64,000 bases of DNA from Winogradskyella thalassocola (GTDB lineage Bacteria; Bacteroidota; Bacteroidia; Flavobacteriales; Flavobacteriaceae), in the NCBI RefSeq assembly GCF_900099995.1, contig NZ_FNCZ01000007.1, positions 124,001 through 188,000 on the forward strand, in the 5' to 3' direction. The position numbers and the translations under genes are program-made. The notes below the pieces were generated by a model that saw nothing but the letters and a program-made list of their open reading frames with translations, had not been told where the DNA came from and did no database searches. Shown here piece by piece: positions 19,580-29,360 of the stretch; the stretch's first letter is position 1; each line of letters opens with the position of its first letter.

Positions 19580-20683
19580 ATGAAGTACATACAAAGAAAA
19601 AAGGCGCTAATCTTATTAGCAGATGGAACAATTTTTCATGGCAAGTCTATAGGAAAAGAAGGTTCTGCTTTTGGTGAAGTCTGTTTTAATACAGGTACAA
19701 CTGGTTATCAAGAAATCTTTACAGACCCTTCGTATTATGGTCAATTAATGGTCACTACTAATGCGCATATTGGTAATTACGGAACCAAGGAAGATGAATC
19801 AGAATCTGATGATGTTAAAATTGCGGGATTAATATGTAAAAACTTTAGTTTTAATTATTCCAGACCTGCAGCAGATGCCTCTTTAGAAGAATTCTTTGAA
19901 AAGCATAATACCTTAGCCATTGCAGACGTCGATACCAGAGCATTGGTAAGCTACATTAGAGATAATGGCGCTATGAATGCTGTGATTACAACTGAGGTTG
20001 ATAATATTGAGACGCTTAAAAAGCAACTAGCAGAATTCCCTTCAATGAAAGGTTTAGAATTGGCATCAAAGGTGTCAACTAAAGAACCTTATTTCGTTGG
20101 TGATGAAAACGCAACATATAAGATTGCAGCTTTAGATATCGGTATTAAAAAGAATATTCTTAGAAACCTGGCTAAGCGAAATGCTTACATTAAAGTATTT
20201 CCATATAATGCAAAATTTGAAGACTTAGAAGGTTTTAATCCAGATGGCTATTTCTTGTCTAATGGTCCTGGTGATCCAGAACCGTTAACTGATGCGATCA
20301 ATTTAGCTAAAGAAATCATAGCGAATAACAAACCCTTATTCGGAATTTGTTTAGGACATCAAGTGATTGCTTTGGCAAATGGAATTTCAACTTACAAAAT
20401 GCATAATGGTCACAGAGGGATCAATCATCCGGTGAAAAATTTACTAACAGGTAAAGGTGAAATCACATCGCAAAATCATGGTTTCGCTATTAATAGAGAA
20501 GAAACCGAAGCCAATGATAATGTAGAAATTACGCATGTGCATTTAAATGACCATACGGTTGCAGGAATAAAGATAAAAGACAAAAACTGTTTTTCAGTAC
20601 AGTATCATCCAGAAGCAAGTCCCGGACCAAATGATTCGCTATATCTATTTGACCAGTTTATAGAGAATATAAAAAACAAATAA
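19580..20683 (+). CDS. carA: carbamoyl phosphate synthase small subunit
   Basis: CarA hydrolyses glutamine and passes ammonia to CarB for carbamoyl phosphate, feeding pyrimidine and arginine synthesis. The 367-residue protein has the N-terminal CPSase domain (GEVCFNTGTTGYQEIFTDPS) and a class I amidotransferase domain with nucleophile Cys257 in GICLGHQ, and His343 and Glu345 in YHPEASPG. carB is not adjacent, which is common in this family. A terminator follows directly, so it is a single-gene unit. The only other pyrimidine gene in the window is pyrE. Confidence 0.97.
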   Translation: MKYIQRKKALILLADGTIFHGKSIGKEGSAFGEVCFNTGTTGYQEIFTDPSYYGQLMVTTNAHIGNYGTKEDESESDDVKIAGLICKNFSFNYSRPAADASLEEFFEKHNTLAIADVDTRALVSYIRDNGAMNAVITTEVDNIETLKKQLAEFPSMKGLELASKVSTKEPYFVGDENATYKIAALDIGIKKNILRNLAKRNAYIKVFPYNAKFEDLEGFNPDGYFLSNGPGDPEPLTDAINLAKEIIANNKPLFGICLGHQVIALANGISTYKMHNGHRGINHPVKNLLTGKGEITSQNHGFAINREETEANDNVEITHVHLNDHTVAGIKIKDKNCFSVQYHPEASPGPNDSLYLFDQFIENIKNK

Positions 20684-20687
20684 TACC

Positions 20688-20725
20688 AAAAACGCAATAA
20701 AACACCCATTTTATTGCGTTTTTTT
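20688..20725 (+). terminator. intrinsic terminator of carA
   Basis: AAAACGCAATAAAA at 20689-20702 is the exact reverse complement of 20709-20722, a 14-bp stem with a CACCCA loop and a T-run. It begins 5 bases after the carA stop. Confidence 0.9.
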
Positions 20726-20797
20726 AGTTACGAAATCATTATCGTAATCATTAATCATAAATATGATTTTTGTCAAGTTTTGCGCCATAGATTTTCG

Positions 20798-20805
20798 TAA
20801 ATTTG
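20798..20805 (+). promoter_or_regulatory. -7 promoter box of eno
   Basis: TAAATTTG matches TAnnTTTG and lies 65 bases before the eno ATG. Candidate TTG elements at 20770-20772 and 20780-20782 give spacings of 25 and 15, both outside the common range. Confidence 0.5.
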
Positions 20806-20864
20806 GGTACCTTATGAGGTGTAATAACCTTGTAAGCTTTAAAATTATAGATAACTTAAATTAA

Positions 20865-22166
<1,302 letters not shown>

Positions 22167-22190
22167 ATTTTCAAACTTATTATAAATACG

Positions 22191-22227
22191 AAACCATCTA
22201 AAAGATTAAATTTTAGATGGTTTTTTT
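22191..22227. terminator. bidirectional terminator between eno and the DUF481-like gene
   Basis: AAACCATCTAAAA at 22191-22203 pairs with 22211-22223 over 13 bp, with A-runs and T-runs on both sides. It lies between the convergent ends of eno (22166) and the gene ending at 22235, so it can serve both. Confidence 0.88.
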
Positions 22228-22234
22228 ATGCGTT

Positions 22235-22993
22235 CTAATCAAACGAATAAACAATACCATTAGTCAACTCATATTGTGTTTTAGGTATGCCAAGAATAGG
22301 GCTTGCATCAAAATTATAGGTGAATGAGGTTTTAAAGAGTAGATTCTTTAAGACTTTAATACCGAGAGACGTTTGATTAGAAATTCTAAAATCAGAGAAT
22401 TGTTTCAATAGCGGTTGGTAATATGTAGTGCTCACTATAGATATATTTTCTAAAGGATATAAACTACAAGAAAAATAGACGCTACTTCTAAAATCTTTTA
22501 GGATTTCTATACTTTGGTCTGATGATTCTTCGTGTTCAAACATTAAAAGTGTACCTAAATAAAACCTGTAATTGTCATTTTTAGAGAGTTTAAATCTTGG
22601 ACCCACACCTAATAATCCTCTAAATTTTATATCAGAAATGGCATCGTATTGACTTTGAGCAAAAACTTCAAGCTTTAAACGTTCTGTGATTTTTCTGTTA
22701 TATCTAAAATGCTGAATGCCTTTGTTTACAAAAGAATTGTTTTCTATTTGCTCAAGCTTTAAATCATTTATAAAAAGATAAAGATTCTTTTCAAAATTAT
22801 ATTGAAGCCTCAAATTGTTGGTGATTTTAAAAATGGACTGTGTGTTTTTTATGAGTCCAATATCCAAACTTGCAGACCCTGACCATTTCGATGTATCAGA
22901 AACACGTCTTAAGGATTCTACATTTACAATTTGCGCAGACACATAATTAAAGCTAAATATTAAGAAAAAAAGAGGTAAGATAAACTGTTTCAT
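22235..22993 (-). CDS. DUF481-like outer membrane protein
   Basis: The 252-residue product starts with a signal peptide (FILPLFFLIFSFNYVSAQ) followed by short amphipathic strands with aromatic ends, such as FRYNRKITERLKLEVFAQSQ and YRFYLGTLLMFEHEE. This resembles the DUF481 (YdiY-like) family of small beta-barrel outer membrane proteins of unknown substrate. It is convergent with eno and divergent from citrate synthase. I am fairly sure of the barrel, less so of the family. Confidence 0.75.
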   Translation of the reverse strand: MKQFILPLFFLIFSFNYVSAQIVNVESLRRVSDTSKWSGSASLDIGLIKNTQSIFKITNNLRLQYNFEKNLYLFINDLKLEQIENNSFVNKGIQHFRYNRKITERLKLEVFAQSQYDAISDIKFRGLLGVGPRFKLSKNDNYRFYLGTLLMFEHEESSDQSIEILKDFRSSVYFSCSLYPLENISIVSTTYYQPLLKQFSDFRISNQTSLGIKVLKNLLFKTSFTYNFDASPILGIPKTQYELTNGIVYSFD

Positions 22994-23167
22994 ATTTCAA
23001 ATTATGAGTAAAAATAACACCATTTTTTGTCTTTCAAATTTCTAAAATAATAGCAATTTAATTCAACTCTCTGAAATTGTTAAAACCGTTATAAATCTCC
23101 TTTCGAAATCGTTTGATATTTCGTAAATTTACAATCCTTATAATTTATTAAAATCCGAAAAGAAAAT

Positions 23168-24454
23168 ATGTCAGATAAAGCTACATTAGAAATTAATGGC
23201 GAAAAGTATGAATTCCCTATTATAAATGGAACAGAAAACGAAGTTGCTATTGATATTAAAAGTTTAAGAGGTTCAACTGGTGGTGTTATTACCTTAGATC
23301 CAGGCTATAAAAATACAGGAAGTTGTGAAAGTGCTATTACGTTTCTAGATGGTGAAAAAGGCATTTTAAGATATAGAGGGTATTCTATCGAAGAATTAGC
23401 TGAGAAAGCTAGTTTTTTAGAAGTTGTTTTCCTTCTAATTTTCGGTGAATTACCAACGCAAGAACAATTGTCAAAATTTGATTCTGATATTAAAGCACAT
23501 TCGGTTGTTGATGATGATATTAAAAAGATTTTAGATGCATTTCCAAAATCTGCACATCCAATGGGAGTGCTATCTTCTTTAACTAGTGCGCTTACTGCAT
23601 TTTACCCATCTACGGTAGATGTTAGTTCTGAAGAGGAAATGTATAAAGCTATTGTTAGAATATTAGCTAAATTCCCTGTTTTAGTAGCTTGGACATTGCG
23701 TAAGAAGAATGGTCTTCCTTTAGATTACGGAGACAATAAATTAGGGTATGTTGAGAATTTATTAAAGATGATGTTTAAGAGCCCAAGTGGTGATTACGAA
23801 CAAAATCCAATTTTAGTAAATGCTTTAGATAAACTCTTAATTTTACATGCAGATCACGAACAGAATTGTTCTACGTCAACAGTAAGAATCGCTGGTTCTT
23901 CTCATGCAGGTTTGTTTGTATCGCTTGCCTCTGGTATTTCTGCGCTTTGGGGTCCGCTTCATGGTGGTGCTAACCAAGCTGTTTTAGAAATGCTTGAAGC
24001 TATAAGAGCTGATGGAGGAGATACAAAGAAGTATATGGCGAAAGCTAAGGATAAGAATGATCCTTTCCGTTTAATGGGTTTTGGTCACAGAGTGTATAAA
24101 AACTTTGATCCTAGAGCTCTTATTATTAAGAAGGCAGCTGATGAAGTATTAGCAGATTTAGGTATTGAAGATCCTATCTTAGATATCGCAAAAGGTTTAG
24201 CTAAAGAAGCTTTAGAAGATCCATACTTCGTAGAAAGAAAACTATATCCAAATGTAGATTTCTATTCTGGTATTATTTATAGAGCTATGGGAATTCCGGT
24301 AGAAATGTTTACTGTAATGTTTGCTATGGGGCGTTTACCAGGTTGGATTGCACAATGGAAAGAAATGCGCACGCGTAACGAGCCTATTGGTCGTCCAAGA
24401 CAATTATACATAGGAGAAACTCATAGAGACTTTAAGTCTATTGAGAAGAGATAA
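23168..24454 (+). CDS. gltA: citrate synthase
   Basis: Citrate synthase condenses acetyl-CoA and oxaloacetate at the entry to the TCA cycle. The 428-residue protein is a type II (hexameric, Gram-negative type) length enzyme with the catalytic triad His265 (GPLHGGANQA), His307 (GFGHRVYKNFDPR) and Asp364 (NVDFYSG). The N-terminal region includes a small beta domain typical of that type. It stands alone with a terminator after it. Confidence 0.97.
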   Translation: MSDKATLEINGEKYEFPIINGTENEVAIDIKSLRGSTGGVITLDPGYKNTGSCESAITFLDGEKGILRYRGYSIEELAEKASFLEVVFLLIFGELPTQEQLSKFDSDIKAHSVVDDDIKKILDAFPKSAHPMGVLSSLTSALTAFYPSTVDVSSEEEMYKAIVRILAKFPVLVAWTLRKKNGLPLDYGDNKLGYVENLLKMMFKSPSGDYEQNPILVNALDKLLILHADHEQNCSTSTVRIAGSSHAGLFVSLASGISALWGPLHGGANQAVLEMLEAIRADGGDTKKYMAKAKDKNDPFRLMGFGHRVYKNFDPRALIIKKAADEVLADLGIEDPILDIAKGLAKEALEDPYFVERKLYPNVDFYSGIIYRAMGIPVEMFTVMFAMGRLPGWIAQWKEMRTRNEPIGRPRQLYIGETHRDFKSIEKR

Positions 24455-24472
24455 TTCTTTGAATTAATAAAT

Positions 24473-24503
24473 AAAAGCTTCATAGATATTTATGGAGCTT
24501 TTT
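24473..24503 (+). terminator. intrinsic terminator of gltA
   Basis: Bases 24473-24484 pair with 24491-24502 over 12 bp with one T-G wobble and a GATATT loop, followed by T residues. It begins 19 bases after the gltA stop. Confidence 0.8.
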
Positions 24504-24608
24504 CTGTTTTTAGTCATTTGAAAATAGCGATGAAAACTAATTGAGTACACTGACTAAATTATGTTTAGGCAATAACAAATGATTGATGAAAAGCATAAAA
24601 AGTAACAT

Positions 24609-25520
24609 ATGAAACTTAATATACAAAACGAAACTTCACGTCTAAGAGCTGTTATTCTAGGTACAGCCGAAAGTATTGGTGCTATTCCATCAATTGATGA
24701 GGCTTACGATCCTAAATCTATACAACACATAAAGTCAGGCACGTATCCGAAAGAAAGCGATATGCAAAAGGAAATGGATGCTGTGGCTAAGGTGTTTGAA
24801 AAATATTATATTAAAGTGTATAGACCAGAAGTGATTAAAGATTATAACCAAATATTTTCTAGAGATATAGCTTTTGTTATCGAAGATAAATTGATAAAAG
24901 CTAATATATTACCAGATAGAGAGAGAGAGTACGAAGCGATTCATCATGTGATTGAGGAAATAGGGGAAGAGAACATTATTATTCTACCAGAGGAATGCCA
25001 TGTTGAAGGAGGTGATGTGATGCCTTGGAATGATTTTGTGTTTATAGGCACCTATTCAGGTGAAGACTATTCAGATTATATTACAGCGAGGACTAATATG
25101 GATGCTGTAATTGCTATTCAAGAATTATTTCCACATAAAACTGTGAAAGCATTTGAACTTCGCAAGTCAAATACGGATCCTAAAGAAAATGCACTTCACT
25201 TAGATTGTTGTTTTCAACCTATAGGAAAAGATAAAGCGATACTTCATAAAAATGGATTCTTAATTGAAAGGGAATATGAATGGTTGCTGAATTTCTTCGG
25301 GAAAGAAAATGTATTCGAAATTACAAAAGAGGAAATGTATAGTATGAATAGTAATGTGTTTTCGATTTCGGAAGATGTTATTATTTCTGAACAGAACTTC
25401 ACACGCTTGAACACTTGGTTGCGAGAGAATGGCTTTACAGTAGAAGAAGTTCCTTATGCTGAAATCGCAAAACAAGAAGGCTTATTACGATGCTCTACGA
25501 TGCCTTTAATAAGGGATTAA
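24609..25520 (+). CDS. guanidino-group hydrolase, arginine deiminase/DDAH superfamily
   Basis: The 303-residue protein has the superfamily active-site pattern: Glu133-Gly-Gly-Asp136 (HVEGGDV), His197 (ALHLDC) and the C-terminal nucleophile Cys295 (LLRCSTMPL). Members hydrolyse arginine or methylated arginines to citrulline, or transfer amidino groups. The substrate cannot be decided from sequence alone; a dimethylarginine hydrolase-like or arginine deiminase-like role is likely. It is preceded by a gltA terminator, so it is probably its own unit. A second superfamily member lies at 42895-43827. Confidence 0.85.
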   Translation: MKLNIQNETSRLRAVILGTAESIGAIPSIDEAYDPKSIQHIKSGTYPKESDMQKEMDAVAKVFEKYYIKVYRPEVIKDYNQIFSRDIAFVIEDKLIKANILPDREREYEAIHHVIEEIGEENIIILPEECHVEGGDVMPWNDFVFIGTYSGEDYSDYITARTNMDAVIAIQELFPHKTVKAFELRKSNTDPKENALHLDCCFQPIGKDKAILHKNGFLIEREYEWLLNFFGKENVFEITKEEMYSMNSNVFSISEDVIISEQNFTRLNTWLRENGFTVEEVPYAEIAKQEGLLRCSTMPLIRD

Positions 25521-25622
25521 TGAGCTTCTAATAATAAATATGTGTGTGTTTTTATTTACTAACGTTAAAAAGCTATATTAGTAGCAAATTATTTTTATTA
25601 TATAACTCCAATCTTACTTTTT

Positions 25623-26870
25623 ATGAAACCTATACTATTCGTTTTTTTATTTATTACAACGTCGGTTATTGCTCAAATTAATTACCAAGAAGGCTATTTT
25701 ATCACAGAAGATAATAAAAAAATTAGCTGTTTGATAAAAAATGAGGATTGGATAAAATCTCCGGTAAACTTTCGGTATAAATTAACTCAATCCGATGAAG
25801 TAAAAACGTCAACCATTAGTGATGTCATAGAATTTGCTATTTTAAATACGGATATATACTATGTGAGGCATCAGTTATCAGAGGATTTAAATACACCTAT
25901 AGTTGATAAACTAGTGTTTTTAAAAGTATTAATAAAGGGAGATGGTTCACTATTAGAATACGTTAATAAATCTAGTTATTTCTTTTATCAGCTTAATGAT
26001 AATCGTTTAATGTATTTATCAGTACCTACAAAAAAGGATAAATCTAAGAATGTCAAAGCATCGAATCTATTTAGAAAAGAGCTTTATAAAAATTTAGACT
26101 GTGAAACTTTTACTGTAAGCACATATAATAATTTAAAGTATAGTAGAAGTGATTTGACGAAGCTTTTCTTGGACTATAATAGTTGTAAAGGAAGTAATTC
26201 CGATAATATTTATGACAATAGATATAAAGCTTATTTAAAGTTTAAAGTTTTTGGAGGAATAAACTTACACTCATCAGTATCTAACACATATGCTTATGAT
26301 TTTGGATACAATTTACCGCCAAGTGGTGGAAGTGGAACTGTGGATGTTACAAATAGCGGTACGACCATTGAATTCGGTCAACAGACCAATTATTCTATTG
26401 GCGCTGAGATAGAGGTGTTTTTAGGTTTAAATAGGAATAAATGGAGTGTATTTACCTCGCCTAATTACCAAAGTATGTCTAATTTATCTGGAAGTAAAAG
26501 AATTGATTATTATAGTTTTAATTATGTGGTAGATGTATCTTCAGTTTCATTTATTGAGTTACCCTTAGGAGTACGATATTATATGAACATTAATGAAAAA
26601 ACAAAGATTTTTACACACCTAGCATATTCAAATAATGTTATTGTTTCTTCAGATTATTCTCAAGAGTTAGAAGGTGCAAGTAATAATTTTGAAGGAAAAT
26701 TAGCAAGCAATACAAAGAATTTTAATGCTTATATAGGTGTTGGTTTAAACTATGATAAGTTTGCACTTGGAGTAAATTATTATTTTGAAAAAAATATGCG
26801 TCTTGGATCACACGTTAATATTAATGCAAAAAATACAATATCATTTTTTGGCACGTACACATTATTTTAG
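25623..26870 (+). CDS. outer membrane beta-barrel protein, unknown role
   Basis: The 415-residue product has a signal peptide (ILFVFLFITTSVIAQ). Residues about 17-200 resemble a soluble domain opening with YQEGYFITEDNKKISCLI. Residues about 205-415 are beta-barrel-like strands (FKVFGGINLHSSVS, GAEIEVFLGLNRNKWSVF, YIGVGLNYDKFALGVNYYF), ending in phenylalanine. The arrangement fits flavobacterial PorT-like barrels. I do not recognise a specific function. It is convergent with the acyl-CoA-binding protein gene across 22 bases. Confidence 0.7.
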   Translation: MKPILFVFLFITTSVIAQINYQEGYFITEDNKKISCLIKNEDWIKSPVNFRYKLTQSDEVKTSTISDVIEFAILNTDIYYVRHQLSEDLNTPIVDKLVFLKVLIKGDGSLLEYVNKSSYFFYQLNDNRLMYLSVPTKKDKSKNVKASNLFRKELYKNLDCETFTVSTYNNLKYSRSDLTKLFLDYNSCKGSNSDNIYDNRYKAYLKFKVFGGINLHSSVSNTYAYDFGYNLPPSGGSGTVDVTNSGTTIEFGQQTNYSIGAEIEVFLGLNRNKWSVFTSPNYQSMSNLSGSKRIDYYSFNYVVDVSSVSFIELPLGVRYYMNINEKTKIFTHLAYSNNVIVSSDYSQELEGASNNFEGKLASNTKNFNAYIGVGLNYDKFALGVNYYFEKNMRLGSHVNINAKNTISFFGTYTLF

Positions 26871-26892
26871 AATTATGCTAGGTATAATTGTA

Positions 26893-27159
26893 TTACGTTC
26901 GGTACAAAAAGTAATTATTTACAAGATTAATATACTCTTGTTTGGCTTCATCTTTAGTAATGTCTTTTATTTGAAATAAAGCATTGGCCTTAAATGCATT
27001 AATTATGGGTTTACGACTGCTTGGTCGATCATAATTATTCGTTGCTTTTTTAAAGTAGGCATAGAGACGAAGTAAAAAATCAGCAGGAAAAGGTTCCGTA
27101 TGGTCGTTTACACGATCTACAGCATCTTTAAATTCTATGTCTAATTCTTCGGAAGTCAT
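26893..27159 (-). CDS. acyl-CoA-binding protein
   Basis: The 88-residue protein has the ACBP fold pattern of four helices, with FKDAVDRVND, LLRLYAYFKKATNNYD and KANALFQIKDITKDEAKQEY. The family binds medium and long acyl-CoA esters and buffers the acyl-CoA pool. Its start directly abuts the stop of the phosphatidylserine decarboxylase gene, so it ends a phospholipid operon, consistent with a lipid role. Confidence 0.9.
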   Translation of the reverse strand: MTSEELDIEFKDAVDRVNDHTEPFPADFLLRLYAYFKKATNNYDRPSSRKPIINAFKANALFQIKDITKDEAKQEYINLVNNYFLYRT

Positions 27160-27813
27160 TTATTTCATTTCTGCGATGATACTTTCACCACCACGAACTT
27201 TTTGATTCAGTTCTACTTTGATATCTGCATCTAAAGGTAAGAATAAATCAACACGCGAGCCAAATTTTATAAATCCAGAATCAGTGCCTTGTTCGATTCT
27301 AGTATCGACCTTAGCGTAGTTAACGATACGTTTCGCTAATGCACCAGCGATTTGTCGGTATAACACTTTACCAAAATGTTCGTTTTCAACCACTACGGTA
27401 GTACGCTCATTCTCTTCACTTGCTTTTGGATGCCAAGCGACTAAGAATTTTCCAGGATGGTACTTGCTAAATGTCACATTTCCAGAAATTGGGTAACGTG
27501 TAACATGTACATTGATAGGAGACATAAATACTGAAACTTGAATACGTTTGTCTTTAAAAACCTCATTTTCTTCAACTTCCTCTATAACTACAACTTTGCC
27601 ATCTACAGGAGATAAAGCTTGTTTTTCGTTAGAATGCGTATTTCTTTTAGGGTTTCTAAAAAACTGTAAAATGAGAATGAAGAATGCTAAAATGGCTAAC
27701 ATTAGTCCTTTTCTTAACCATTCATTAACAACAAATTCATCAATTAAAAAAAATGAACCCACAACAATAACGAGTGTTATGAAAATAATTTTGTGACCTT
27801 CTTTATGAAACAT
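27160..27813 (-). CDS. psd: phosphatidylserine decarboxylase family protein
   Basis: The enzyme makes phosphatidylethanolamine from phosphatidylserine and forms a pyruvoyl cofactor by self-cleavage. The 217-residue protein has two N-terminal membrane segments (residues about 8-45), then the core SPINVHVTRYPISG and the cleavage site FGSRVDLF, where Ser186 would become the pyruvoyl group. The short length is typical of the Bacteroidota and archaeal-type family. It lies 12 bases downstream of cdsA, the committed step before it in the pathway. Confidence 0.92.
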   Translation of the reverse strand: MFHKEGHKIIFITLVIVVGSFFLIDEFVVNEWLRKGLMLAILAFFILILQFFRNPKRNTHSNEKQALSPVDGKVVVIEEVEENEVFKDKRIQVSVFMSPINVHVTRYPISGNVTFSKYHPGKFLVAWHPKASEENERTTVVVENEHFGKVLYRQIAGALAKRIVNYAKVDTRIEQGTDSGFIKFGSRVDLFLPLDADIKVELNQKVRGGESIIAEMK

Positions 27814-27825
27814 AGTTTAAATCTC

Positions 27826-28641
27826 TTAAAAGTGAATAATTCTTAAAAATAAATATATAAATGGAGCGGCAAAGATAATACTATCTAGTCGATCTAAAAG
27901 GCCTCCATGTCCTGGCATAATAGCACCACTATCTTTAACTCCGGCTTGGCGCTTAAACTTTGATTCTATTAAATCTCCAAATGTACCAAACACGCTAACG
28001 ATAATAGCTAAGATTAACCAGGGTGTAAAGTTAAGTGTTTCGGTATATAATGCTATAAAATAACTCGATATACAGGCAAAAAATAAACCGCCAAGGAAAC
28101 CTTCAACCGTTTTCTTTGGTGATATACTTGGGAATAATTTTTGTTTCCCAAAATTCTTTCCAACCATATAAGCTGCACTATCGTTAACCCAAATAAGAAT
28201 AAATGAGCCTAGTAACAACAGTGGAGTAAATTCATTAAGATAATTAGAGATGAGTAGCATGAACACAAAACCACTAGCTAAATAAAAAGCTGCTACGATA
28301 AAACGTTTGGATTCAAAAAGAGGAATCCGTTTAGAAGCAAATAAGTCTTTAATTAAAATAAGATTGACAAATATGGTAATTACTAATAGGATTTGAGTGA
28401 CTTCGTCACCTATTAAGTTTGTAGAACTCTGTACGCTCAAATACCAAAACCCTCCATATAAAATAAGAAAAATAATATATTGTATATAAGATTTTAGTTT
28501 TATAAGACGACTAAACTCTGTTAGGCAAATAAACCCAAATACTCCAATTAAAATAACGGATGTAACTTCTGAGTAAAGAGAACCTATTAGAAGTAATACA
28601 TAGATAGCACCAGAAATGGCTCTTGTTGCTAATTCTTTCAT
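27826..28641 (-). CDS. cdsA: phosphatidate cytidylyltransferase
   Basis: CdsA makes CDP-diacylglycerol from phosphatidate and CTP, the branch point of phospholipid synthesis. The 271-residue protein has about seven hydrophobic segments and the C-terminal signature region GDLIESKFKRQAGVKDSG followed by PGHGGLLDRLDS, which carries the conserved metal-binding aspartates. Its start overlaps the stop of the LUD gene by one base (TAATG). Confidence 0.96.
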   Translation of the reverse strand: MKELATRAISGAIYVLLLIGSLYSEVTSVILIGVFGFICLTEFSRLIKLKSYIQYIIFLILYGGFWYLSVQSSTNLIGDEVTQILLVITIFVNLILIKDLFASKRIPLFESKRFIVAAFYLASGFVFMLLISNYLNEFTPLLLLGSFILIWVNDSAAYMVGKNFGKQKLFPSISPKKTVEGFLGGLFFACISSYFIALYTETLNFTPWLILAIIVSVFGTFGDLIESKFKRQAGVKDSGAIMPGHGGLLDRLDSIIFAAPFIYLFLRIIHF

Positions 28642-29249
28642 TATAAATCTTCTAGTAAAAGTAGGTATAGATTTTTGGAGCTACTGCCGTAAGTTAGAAA
28701 GTCTTTATCGTCAGCTGTTTTAAAATGTTTTATAGTAGTAATGTTGGTTGGTATTTTCTTTTTGCTCTTTGCTTTTATACCTTTTAGACCTTCTCCAATG
28801 GTTTCTACAAACTGACTCGTTGTGGCATAGATTATAAAATTATCTGGTAATTCTATTAACTTTTTTTCTGCAATTTGATTAGAAGAAATTAATAATGAAC
28901 CATCATCTGAGATTAAATACTCACAGGTAGATAAAAAATAGGCACTTTCTGAGAGTTTTGTTGTACTGTTAAGGTTGAAATCTTTGAATAATTCAGTTAA
29001 ACGTTGGTCAATTAGAAAAACTTTATCATCGTGCCAATTGTTTTCATCAAGGATAGCATTAAAACTTTCTTTAATTTCTTCAAAATTTTCACAGTACAAA
29101 AATTTACCACCATTCCCTTTGAAGTTGATTGTAAATCGTTCATCTACAGGTAGCTTTACTTCAGGCATATACTTGCCACGCTCATGATTTGGTATGTGTT
29201 CTTCAGTCTGTTCAGACTTTTTTCCGAAGAATTTACGAAATAAGCTCAT
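28641..29249 (-). CDS. LUD domain protein (LutC/YkgG-like)
   Basis: The 202-residue product has the LUD fold pattern, with FLIDQRLTELFKDFN, LISDDGSLLISSNQIAEKKL and the C-terminal YGSSSKNLYLLLLEDL. LutC-type proteins take part in lactate oxidation, but in Flavobacteriaceae a lone LUD gene next to ftsH and cdsA is common and its job there is unknown. No LutA or LutB partner is seen. It starts the LUD-cdsA-psd-ACBP operon behind its own predicted promoter. Confidence 0.8.
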   Translation of the reverse strand: MSLFRKFFGKKSEQTEEHIPNHERGKYMPEVKLPVDERFTINFKGNGGKFLYCENFEEIKESFNAILDENNWHDDKVFLIDQRLTELFKDFNLNSTTKLSESAYFLSTCEYLISDDGSLLISSNQIAEKKLIELPDNFIIYATTSQFVETIGEGLKGIKAKSKKKIPTNITTIKHFKTADDKDFLTYGSSSKNLYLLLLEDL

Positions 29250-29288
29250 TCAATAATTGCTATTAATCCTTATAATTGGTGTGATTCC

Positions 29289-29296
29289 CAAATATA
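29289..29296 (-). promoter_or_regulatory. -7 promoter box of the LUD-cdsA-psd operon
   Basis: On the minus strand this reads TATATTTG, a TAnnTTTG match, 40 bases before the LUD start. It abuts the ftsH terminator stem, so a terminator-then-promoter arrangement separates the two operons. Confidence 0.55.
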
Positions 29297-29336
29297 AAAA
29301 AACTTAAATTAACATGGGGTTAATTTAAGTTTTTTA
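29296..29336. terminator. intrinsic terminator after ftsH
   Basis: Bases 29297-29312 are the exact reverse complement of 29320-29335, a 16-bp perfect stem with a CATGGGG loop. On the minus strand it is followed by a T-run. It lies 25 bases after the ftsH stop. Confidence 0.9.
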
Positions 29337-29360
29337 TGTGATTGTATGATGAGGACGTTT

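Noticed and set aside
23124..23131. TAAATTTA as gltA promoter
   Set aside because: The last base departs from the TAnnTTTG consensus and the nearest TTG is only 8 bases away.
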